From: Streptomyces sp. | GTDB lineage: Bacteria > Actinomycetota > Actinomycetes > Streptomycetales > Streptomycetaceae | DNA: 32,384 nucleotides | Direction of reading: 5' to 3' | NCBI RefSeq assembly: GCF_019510245.1 | Contig: NZ_JAEKKT010000200.1 | Coordinates: 1 to 32,384, forward strand | Shown here: positions 23,999 through 29,513 of the stretch, piece by piece | Numbering within the stretch: position 1 is the first letter of the stretch | Layout: each line of letters begins with the position of its first letter | The notes under the pieces: generated by a model | The model's database searches: none | The model's input: only the letters and a program-made list of their open reading frames with translations | Told to the model about the DNA's origin: nothing | Translations under genes and position numbers: made by a program

Positions 23999-24032
23999 CC
24001 TCGCGGTGCTGCATGGCGGTGCCACCGCGAGG
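23999..24032. terminator. Hairpin directly after pstB
   Basis: A perfect 10-bp inverted repeat CCTCGCGGTG/CACCGCGAGG with a 14-base loop, 20 bases after the pstB stop. It has no T tail and lies immediately before the main terminator, so it may protect the 3' end or assist termination. Confidence 0.55.
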
Positions 24033-24033
24033 A

Positions 24034-24080
24034 CGCAAAGGGCCCGCCCCTGGCTCCCGGGGGCGGGCCCACTGCGTTTT
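24034..24080 (+). terminator. Intrinsic terminator of the pst operon
   Basis: An 11-bp stem GGGCCCGCCCC/GGGGCGGGCCC (24040-24050 with 24060-24070), loop of nine, extended by an outer CGCA/TGCG pairing, is followed by TTTT at 24077-24080. This is a strong terminator for pstB-directed transcription. Confidence 0.92.
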
Positions 24081-24086
24081 CCTGTG

Positions 24087-24351
24087 CCCACCCGCCCACC
24101 CGACTCGGTTCTTCGAGGGGGTGAGGTCGAAGGTGGGTACGGACCGCCGTCCGGCGGCTGCGGGCCCGGGTGGGCGCGGGCGCGGAAGAGGGTGGGGGCA
24201 CTGTCGTACGGCGGCTGCGGGTGCGTTGTGGCCGGCCGCGCAGTTCCTCCCCCAGCCTTCGGCCGGGGGTACCCCCAGCGCCCCTTACGGGGCGTGACTG
24301 AACCGTGTCGCGACCTCGCCTTTTACGGACCGAGTCGGGTGGGTGGGTGGG
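24087..24351. repeat. 23-bp inverted repeat bracketing the pst/pit intergenic region
   Basis: The arms at 24087-24109 and 24329-24351 match at 22 of 23 positions in inverted orientation; the left arm ends CCCGACTCGGT and the right begins ACCGAGTCGGG. They enclose about 219 bases with no gene, a 13-base direct repeat CGGCGGCTGCGGG (24152 and 24209) and the intergenic repeat at 24207-24296. No flanking target duplication is evident. It may be a small non-coding element or a long-range stem at convergent gene ends. Confidence 0.6.
24207..24296 (+). repeat. Streptomyces-type GC-rich intergenic repeat, copy 2
   Basis: It contains GCGCAGTTCCTCC, a hairpin CCCCCAGCC-TTC-GGCCGGGGG (24249-24269), the palindrome GGGGGTACCCCC overlapping it, and a second hairpin CGCCCC-TTAC-GGGGCG (24279-24294). 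It is nearly identical to copy 3 at 27992-28076. It lies between convergent pstB and pit, so it may end transcription from the pit side as well. Confidence 0.8.
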
Positions 24352-24359
24352 CCAAGGAG

Positions 24360-25358
24360 TTACAGGAACGCCAGGTACACGATGCCGTAGGCCGCTGCTG
24401 CTACCAGGGCCGCTGCCGGCATGGTGATGAACCAGCCGAGGACGATGTTCTTGGCCACGCCCCAGCGGACCGCGTTCACGCGCTTCGTCGCGCCGACGCC
24501 CATGATGGCCGAGGTGATGACGTGGGTCGTGGAGATCGGCGCCTTGAAGAGGTACGCCGTGGTGAACATGATCGACGCGCCCGTCGCCTCGGCCGCGAAG
24601 CCCTGCGGGGGGTCGAGTTCGATGATCTTGCGGCCGAGGGTGCGCATGATGCGCCAGCCGCCGGCGTAGGTGCCGAGGGAGAGCATCAGGGCGCAGATGA
24701 TCTTGACCCAGGCCGGGATCGGGTCGCCGTACGTCTGGTGGCCGGAAATCACCAGTGCCATGACGACGACGCCCATCGTCTTCTGGGCGTCCTGGAGGCC
24801 GTGGCCGAGGGCCATGCCGGCTGCCGAGACGGTCTGCGCTATCCGGAAGCCCCGCTTCGCCTTGTGCGGGTTGGAGCGGCGGAACAGCCACATGATGGCC
24901 GTCATGACCAGGTAGCCGAGGATCAGGCCGACGACCGGGGACAGGAACATCGGGATGATGACCTTGTCCACGACGCCGTTCCAGAGGACGGTCGTGCCGC
25001 CGGCCAGCGCCGCACCCACCAGGCCGCCGAACAGCGCGTGGGAGGACGACGAGGGCAGGCCGAAGTACCAGGTGACGAGGTTCCAGACGATCGCGCCGAC
25101 CAGCGCCGCGAAGAGGATGCCCATACCCTTGGAGCCCTGCGGTGTCTCGATCAGGCCCTCGCTGACCGTCTTCGCGACACCGGAGCCCAAAAAGGCACCC
25201 CAGAGGTTCATGACGGCCGCCATGGCCAGCGCGGCGCGCGGCGTCAGGGCCCGGGTGGAGACGGAGGTGGCGATCGCGTTCGCCGAGTCGTGGAAGCCGT
25301 TCGTGTACGTGAAGAAGAGCGCGACCATGATGGTCACGATGAGCGCGAAGGTGTCCAT
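24360..25358 (-). CDS. pit: Low-affinity inorganic phosphate transporter, Pit family
   Basis: 332 aa from ATG at 25358, about 8-9 transmembrane helices. The two Pit/PHO-4 signature regions are present: NGFHDSANAIATSVSTRAL near the N terminus, and the internal counterpart around ISTTHVITSAIMGVGATKRVNAV in the C-terminal half, with GLPSSSSHALFGGLVGA between them. Pit proteins import metal-phosphate complexes with the proton gradient when phosphate is plentiful. It is seven bases downstream of the DUF47 gene and lacks a strong ribosome site of its own, so the two are probably co-translated. Its stop faces pstB, putting both phosphate uptake systems end to end. Confidence 0.95.
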   Translation of the reverse strand: MDTFALIVTIMVALFFTYTNGFHDSANAIATSVSTRALTPRAALAMAAVMNLWGAFLGSGVAKTVSEGLIETPQGSKGMGILFAALVGAIVWNLVTWYFGLPSSSSHALFGGLVGAALAGGTTVLWNGVVDKVIIPMFLSPVVGLILGYLVMTAIMWLFRRSNPHKAKRGFRIAQTVSAAGMALGHGLQDAQKTMGVVVMALVISGHQTYGDPIPAWVKIICALMLSLGTYAGGWRIMRTLGRKIIELDPPQGFAAEATGASIMFTTAYLFKAPISTTHVITSAIMGVGATKRVNAVRWGVAKNIVLGWFITMPAAALVAAAAYGIVYLAFL

Positions 25359-25365
25359 CGACGGC

Positions 25366-25986
25366 TCAGGACTCCTTGACGGCGATGGTCTCCACCGTGT
25401 TCGCCACGTGCTCGAACGCGTCCGCCGCCTCTTCCAGGACGTCCACGATCTGCTTGAGCTTCAGCACCTCGATCGCGTCGTACTTGCCGTTGAAGAGGTG
25501 GGCGAGAAGCTTGCGGTGGATCTGGTCCGCCTGGTTCTCCAGGCGGTTCACCTCGATCCAGTACTCGGTGAGGTTGTCCAGCGTGCGCAGGTGCGGCATC
25601 GCCTCGGCCGTCAGGTCGGCGGCCCGGGCCAGCACCTCGATCTGCTGCTCGACGCCCTTCGGCAGTTCCTCGAGGTTGTAGAGGACGACCAGGTCGACGG
25701 CCTCCTCCATGAAGTCCATGATGTCGTCGAGGGACGATGCGAGGGTGTAGATGTCCTCGCGGTCGAAGGGCGTGATGAACGAGGAGTTCAGCTGGTGGAA
25801 GATCGCATGCGTGGCGTCGTCACCTGCGTGTTCCGCTGCCCGCATACGCTCTGCGATCTCGGCCCGGGCAGACGCGTCCGCCCCGAGCAGTTCCATCAGG
25901 AGTTTCGAGCCCGTGACGATGTTGTCCGCGGAGGCGGCGAACATGTCGTAGAAGCTCGTCTCCCTGGGGGTCAGACGAAAGCGCAC
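25366..25986 (-). CDS. DUF47 / PhoU-like protein paired with Pit
   Basis: 206 aa from GTG at 25986 (GAGGA six bases upstream). It is predicted almost wholly helical, with PhoU-type acidic motifs such as AERMRAAEHAGDDATHAIFHQLN and FDREDIYTLASSLDDIMDFMEEAVDLV (cut here into two known DUF47 segments). DUF47 proteins are encoded next to pit genes in many bacteria and are thought to regulate or support Pit activity, as PhoU does for Pst. It is the first gene of the pit operon. No PHO box was found upstream, so its regulation is not shown by sequence. Confidence 0.93.
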   Translation of the reverse strand: MRFRLTPRETSFYDMFAASADNIVTGSKLLMELLGADASARAEIAERMRAAEHAGDDATHAIFHQLNSSFITPFDREDIYTLASSLDDIMDFMEEAVDLVVLYNLEELPKGVEQQIEVLARAADLTAEAMPHLRTLDNLTEYWIEVNRLENQADQIHRKLLAHLFNGKYDAIEVLKLKQIVDVLEEAADAFEHVANTVETIAVKES

Positions 25987-26139
25987 TTGGGGTCCTCGGT
26001 ATGCATGGGTTTCGGTCAGGCCGATGCTAAGCGCATCATCCGGCCACGGCTAATGGGCCGCCCTCCAGTTTCGCCCATCGGGCATGGTGATCAGCACGGG
26101 GGCGTCCCGAGGGCCCTATACCCAGCAAAGTTCGTTACC

Positions 26140-26173
26140 ATATACCCACCAGGGGTATATGTATCGACGATAC
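26140..26173 (+). promoter_or_regulatory. CsoR-type operator and leader palindrome
   Basis: ATATACCC and GGGTATAT arms around ACCAG (26140-26160) form the G/C-tract, A/T-flanked dyad characteristic of CsoR sites. A second half-site CTATACCC lies at about 26116-26123. Directly after is a perfect palindrome GTATCG-A-CGATAC (26161-26173), then GGAGG at 26175-26179. The gene is probably autorepressed, with copper relieving repression. Confidence 0.75.
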
Positions 26174-26183
26174 GGAGGACGCG

Positions 26184-26522
26184 ATGACGACCACCGAGGC
26201 CGGCGCCACGACGCCCTCCGCAAGCGGAGCGCCGGCGACCACGCACGGCTACCACAAGCAGAAGGACGAGCACCTCAAGCGGCTGCGCCGGATCGAGGGC
26301 CAGATCCGGGGCCTGCAACGCATGGTCGACGAGGACACCTACTGCATCGACATACTCACCCAGGTCTCCGCCTCCACCAAGGCCCTGCAGTCCTTCGCGC
26401 TCCAGTTGCTGGAGGAGCACCTGCGGCACTGCGTCGCCGACGCGGCCGTCAAGGGCGGGTCGGAGATCGACGCGAAGGTCGAGGAGGCCACCCAGGCCAT
26501 CGCCCGCCTGCTGCGCACCTGA
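26184..26522 (+). CDS. csoR: CsoR-family copper-sensing transcriptional repressor
   Basis: 112 aa from ATG at 26184 with GGAGGACGCG just upstream. After a ~24-residue flexible N-terminal tail comes the DUF156 helical core: HLKRLRRIEGQIRGLQRMVDEDTYCIDILTQ-type sequence beginning at H30. The Cu(I) ligands of CsoR are visible as C54, H79 and C83 (C-H-C), separating it from RcnR (Ni/Co) and FrmR. The preceding dyad is a typical CsoR operator. CsoR proteins are tetramers that leave DNA when they bind Cu(I). No copper exporter or chaperone gene is next to it, so its targets are either itself or genes elsewhere. The next downstream genes are on the other strand. Confidence 0.93.
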   Translation: MTTTEAGATTPSASGAPATTHGYHKQKDEHLKRLRRIEGQIRGLQRMVDEDTYCIDILTQVSASTKALQSFALQLLEEHLRHCVADAAVKGGSEIDAKVEEATQAIARLLRT

Positions 26523-26557
26523 ACCGACTCGGGCGCCCGACCGGCCGCTGGCCTGAA

Positions 26558-26719
26558 TCAGTAGGCCTCGCGCTCCTCGGCCACGCGCAGCACCTCGTCG
26601 ATACTCTCCAGGCTGAGCCGGTCCTCGGCGGCCGACGCCGCGATGATCAGCTCTCCGCACAGCTCGATCTCGGCGAGGGCCACGTGGTCCTGAACTGCCG
26701 TACCGCCGACCGGAGCCAC
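26558..26719 (-). CDS. Small acidic conserved-looking hypothetical protein
   Basis: 53 aa from GTG at 26719, or 55 aa from ATG at 26725. GTG is favoured because AGAGG is eight bases upstream of it but almost touches the ATG. The predicted peptide begins VAPVGGTAVQDHVALAEIEL, continues with CGELIIAASAAEDRLSLES and ends IDEVLRVAEEREAY. It is acidic and mostly helical, with a single Cys. Codons show the strong third-position GC bias of real genes here. I do not know its function. It is convergent with csoR, 35 bases from its stop. Confidence 0.65.
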   Translation of the reverse strand: MAPVGGTAVQDHVALAEIELCGELIIAASAAEDRLSLESIDEVLRVAEEREAY

Positions 26720-26829
26720 GTGCATCACCTCTTCTCTGCCGTCACCGACTCTCTAGAGTAGGCAGCGGTCTACACGACGCGCATGGCACGGACGGGCTAG
26801 TTCACAGGTTGTACGAAGCCGTTCCCTGA

Positions 26830-27684
26830 CTAGTGCGCAGGCTGGTTTTCGGCGATCCGGCCCGCGTAGATGTCCTCGGAGCGTGGCAGTTTCACGTCCA
26901 CCGGAGTGCCGAAACCGTAGAGCAGGGTGGTCGAGGCGACCGCCACCGTGCCCTCGCCGCTGTCGTTGACGAAGCTGAACCGCTGCCGCAGTTTCCGGAT
27001 CCGGCCCTGGTCGTCGAGGTACACGTCGAACGGGACCTCGGGGGTGGCGAACCCTTTCGCTGCGGCCGCCAGGGCGGGCCGGTCACCGGCGGAGGCCGCG
27101 CGGGCGGCGGCCGCGAGGTCGGCGATGCCCCGGTAGTGCCGTACCCCGGTCCCGGCGAGCTCGGTCTCCCCCACGTACGTCGCGGTACGGGTACCGCGCA
27201 GCAGTTCGGCGGCGGCGAACGGGTCGGTCGCGCCGCCGGTGACGAGGTTGCCGTCGGAGAGGGTCGCGGTCTCCACGCGGACCCACTTGTCGGCGGGCAC
27301 CCCGGCGCCCCGGTTCTTCATGAAGAGCGCGCCGGGGGCGAGGAGTTCGGTGATCGGCCGGTGCTCGGAGGCACCGGCGGGGTCCTGTGGGAGGACGACG
27401 GTGAGCCTGCCGAGCTGCCGGTCGTAGTCGTAGACGCCCTGGCCGCGGATGGTGACCCGGGTGCCGCCGGTGGCCATCTCCATCGAGGTCGTGGCCTTGG
27501 AGGTGCGGGTGGCCCGCAGGGTGTCCGCCGTGTGCCTCAGGAGGGTGACCGGGTTGTCGCCGGGGGAGCCGCTGACGCCCTCCGCCGTGGCGCCGCCACA
27601 GCCGGCGGCGCAGGCGCCGAGTCCGACCACGAGCCCCACGGTGACGGCCGTCTTCCCAGCGCGCCAGTGCTGCCGCCGATCCAT
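26830..27684 (-). CDS. Lipoprotein, LppX/LprG/LolA-like
   Basis: 284 aa from ATG at 27684; an upstream GTG at 27717 adds a non-signal-like extension. The signal peptide RRQHWRAGKTAVTVGLVVGLGAC ends at a lipobox Cys (C25, or C29 in the second match AAGC). The exported domain begins about 45 with TLLRHTADTLRATRTSKATTSMEM, the opening helix and first strand of the LolA/LppX-LprG fold. It then runs as repeated strands with YDYDRQLGRLTVVL, GALFMKN, KWVRVE, GVRHYRGIADL and FDVYLDDQGRIRKLRQRFSF. Proteins of this fold carry lipids or precursors in a hydrophobic cavity outside the membrane. Its ligand is unknown. It is not in an evident operon. Confidence 0.82.
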   Translation of the reverse strand: MDRRQHWRAGKTAVTVGLVVGLGACAAGCGGATAEGVSGSPGDNPVTLLRHTADTLRATRTSKATTSMEMATGGTRVTIRGQGVYDYDRQLGRLTVVLPQDPAGASEHRPITELLAPGALFMKNRGAGVPADKWVRVETATLSDGNLVTGGATDPFAAAELLRGTRTATYVGETELAGTGVRHYRGIADLAAAARAASAGDRPALAAAAKGFATPEVPFDVYLDDQGRIRKLRQRFSFVNDSGEGTVAVASTTLLYGFGTPVDVKLPRSEDIYAGRIAENQPAH

Positions 27685-27790
27685 TGCCTGCCTACCCCCA
27701 GCCGGTGCGTCCGTCACGGGTCCCGCGTCGTTCCGCTTAACGAGGGGTGGGTGGGGCCGTCACGCATACCAGTGCTTTACCGGGCGTGGG

Positions 27791-27796
27791 TAACGT
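27791..27796 (+). promoter_or_regulatory. Candidate -10 element for the small Cys-rich gene
   Basis: TAACGT, seven bases before the GTG at 27804, the spacing of a leaderless start. No ribosome-binding site precedes the GTG at a normal distance. No good -35 was found. Confidence 0.35.
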
Positions 27797-27803
27797 TGTC
27801 GGT

Positions 27804-27977
27804 GTGGCGCAGGAAGACGGTTCCGGGCGGGTCCTGCAGGGGTCGGGGCACGATGCGGGCACGGTTGAACAGGGGCGGTTCTGTTTCGCGCGGTGCACGT
27901 GTGGGTGGCGGGGGCCGGCCAGGAGGGCGAGAAGTCTTGCGCGGACCGATGCGGAAGGGCACATGGCCGGGGGGTGA
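27804..27977 (+). CDS. Small basic Cys-containing hypothetical protein
   Basis: 57 aa from GTG at 27804. The peptide reads VAQEDGSGRVLQGSGHDAGT, then VEQGRFCFARCTCGWRGPAR and RARSLARTDAEGHMAGG. The core C27-FAR-C31-T-C33-GWRGPARR followed by H53 could bind a metal ion, and a CxCGWxG-P-x-R-R segment is one I recall from short Streptomyces proteins, though I cannot verify this. The transcript looks leaderless. A repeat that elsewhere in the window marks convergent gene ends starts 15 bases after its stop, facing the NUDIX gene, which supports a real plus-strand gene here. Overlapping open frames exist, so the assignment is moderate. Confidence 0.55.
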   Translation: MAQEDGSGRVLQGSGHDAGTVEQGRFCFARCTCGWRGPARRARSLARTDAEGHMAGG

Positions 27978-27991
27978 GTTGCGGTCGGGCG

Positions 27992-28076
27992 GTGACTGCG
28001 GGCCGGTGGGGGCTTGTCGCGCAGTTCCTCCCCAGCCTTCGGCCGGGGGTACCCAGCGCCCCTTACGGGGCGCTTC
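27992..28076 (+). repeat. Streptomyces-type GC-rich intergenic repeat, copy 3
   Basis: GGTGACTGCGGGCCGGTGG, then CGCGCAGTTCCTCC, CCTTCGGCCGGGGG, GTACC and the hairpin GCGCCCC-TTAC-GGGGCGC. Nearly identical to copy 2 apart from the loss of a few C residues. It lies between the small plus-strand gene (stop 27977) and the NUDIX stop at 28078, again a convergent junction. Confidence 0.8.
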
Positions 28077-28077
28077 C

Positions 28078-28494
28078 CTACTGCGTGTTGTGCAGTGAAG
28101 TCAGCAACTCGTCCACCAACTCGGCGTCCCGCGGCTGGGTCAGGCGTCGCCGGGCCTCCGGCGGGCGGAGCCAGAGGATTCTGTCCACCTCGTGGTTCGG
28201 GGTGAAGTGGCCCTCGGCCGCCTCGCCGGCCCAGTAACGGACCTCCTTGGGGCGGCCGTTGGCGTAGTAGTGGGCGGTGGAGAGTTCGCTGCCGAGGGCG
28301 GCCTCGTAGCCGGTCTCCTCCGCCACCTCGCGCAAGGCGCCCGTGACCGCGTCCTCGCCGCGCTTGAGCTTGCCCTTCGGGTGCGACCAGTCGTCGTACT
28401 TGGGACGGTGGACGAGGCAGACCTCCAGGCCGCCGTCGACCGGCGAGCGGCGCCACAGGACGCAGCCCGCCGCCTGCACCGGGGTGTCGGTCAC
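28078..28494 (-). CDS. NUDIX hydrolase
   Basis: 138 aa from GTG at 28494, which overlaps the CHAD gene stop by four bases (GTGA), so the long upstream frame is not used. The Nudix box is complete: GKLKRGEDAVTGALREVAEETGY (G-x5-E-x7-REV-x-EE-x-G-Y), split as GKLKRGEDAVTG and ALREVAEETGY, preceded by DDWSHPKGK. The WSHPKGK context and an N-terminal AAGCVLWRR resemble MutT/Ap4A-type and diphosphoinositol polyphosphate-type hydrolases, which cut nucleotide or inositol pyrophosphates and sometimes polyphosphate. It is the last gene of the ppk-CHAD-NUDIX operon, making a role in polyphosphate or pyrophosphate turnover plausible. Confidence 0.93.
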   Translation of the reverse strand: MTDTPVQAAGCVLWRRSPVDGGLEVCLVHRPKYDDWSHPKGKLKRGEDAVTGALREVAEETGYEAALGSELSTAHYYANGRPKEVRYWAGEAAEGHFTPNHEVDRILWLRPPEARRRLTQPRDAELVDELLTSLHNTQ

Positions 28495-29513
28495 ACGGCC
28501 TCCACCCGCTGCTTCTGCCACGCCTGCTGGAACGCGAACCTGGCCGCCTCCACCTCGTGCCGCTGGTCGGCGTGGAGGACGCCGAGGGCGTAGGCCGTCG
28601 CGGGGGCGATACGCGGGGTGCGGGCCGCCGAGGCGGCCGCGGCCGCGGCTTCCGAGGCGTCGCGGTGCCGGTTCAGGGCCTGGCCGGCCGCGAGCAGCCG
28701 TACGTCCACGGGGGCGTCCTGGCCGCACAGCACCTCGCGGGCGTAGCGGTGCAGGCGCAACAGGAGCCTGACCTGGTGCCAGGGGCCGTCCTGGGGGTGC
28801 GGGGCCGGGTCCGGGGACAGGCCGTGGACCAGGGCCTCCGCGTTGTAGGGGTGGCCCGCGGTGACCAGGGGGAGTGCGGCGATGGCGTCGGTGAGCCGCT
28901 CCTCGGCCGCCGACGCCAGCGGGCGCAGGTCGGTCGTGGGCGCGGCGGCCGTCAGCGGGACCTCGCTGGCCAGCACCGCGACCTTGTCGGCGACCGCGTG
29001 GAAGCGGGAGGAGCCGAGCGCCTGGAGGGCCGTGGAGTGGGCCCGGGTGCGGGCGAGGGTGAGCTGGCGGTCGAGGAGGGCGCCCGCCTTGGCCGCGCCC
29101 ACCGTGAGGTTGCCACGCTCGGCGACCGCCTCCGAAGTGGCCTGGCTGGGCAGGCTCGTCGAGCCGGAGAGGCGGTGCAGTGCCAGCAACAGGCGCTCCA
29201 GCCGGGCCTCGTAGGCGTGCTCCAGACCCAACGTGCCGGACAGCCAGGCGAGTTCGGGGCGGATTTCCTCGGACCAGTCGGCCTCCAGGAGCGGTCGGAA
29301 GGTGTGCAGGCTGCCGCTGATGCGCCGGGCCGAGCGGCGCAGGGCGCGGGCCGCGTCGACGGACGCCTCCGTCGTGCTCACCGTCCCGGTCTCCCGGTGC
29401 AGGCGCAGCGCGCGGAGGAACTCCGTGGCCTGGGCGCGCAGGTAGCCCGCGAGGGCGTCCCCGGTCGTCACTCGGGCCGTCGGGTTCGTCGGTTCAAGGT
29501 GTTGCTGTGCCAC
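28491..29513 (-). CDS. CHAD-domain protein (polyphosphate-binding type)
   Basis: 340 aa from GTG at 29513 (GGAGG seven bases upstream), starting 20 bases inside the end of ppk. It is an all-helical CHAD domain: VDAARALRRSARRISGSLHTFRPLL at about 51-75 carries the conserved basic V-H-x-x-R-x-x-x-R-R-type helix (here with Ala at the usual His), and the second half repeats the pattern with WHQVRLLLRLHRYAREVL and ALNRHRDASEAA. CHAD proteins bind polyphosphate through these basic residues and are found on polyphosphate granules. Coupling to ppk strongly supports that role here. Confidence 0.9.
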   Translation of the reverse strand: MAQQHLEPTNPTARVTTGDALAGYLRAQATEFLRALRLHRETGTVSTTEASVDAARALRRSARRISGSLHTFRPLLEADWSEEIRPELAWLSGTLGLEHAYEARLERLLLALHRLSGSTSLPSQATSEAVAERGNLTVGAAKAGALLDRQLTLARTRAHSTALQALGSSRFHAVADKVAVLASEVPLTAAAPTTDLRPLASAAEERLTDAIAALPLVTAGHPYNAEALVHGLSPDPAPHPQDGPWHQVRLLLRLHRYAREVLCGQDAPVDVRLLAAGQALNRHRDASEAAAAAASAARTPRIAPATAYALGVLHADQRHEVEAARFAFQQAWQKQRVEAV

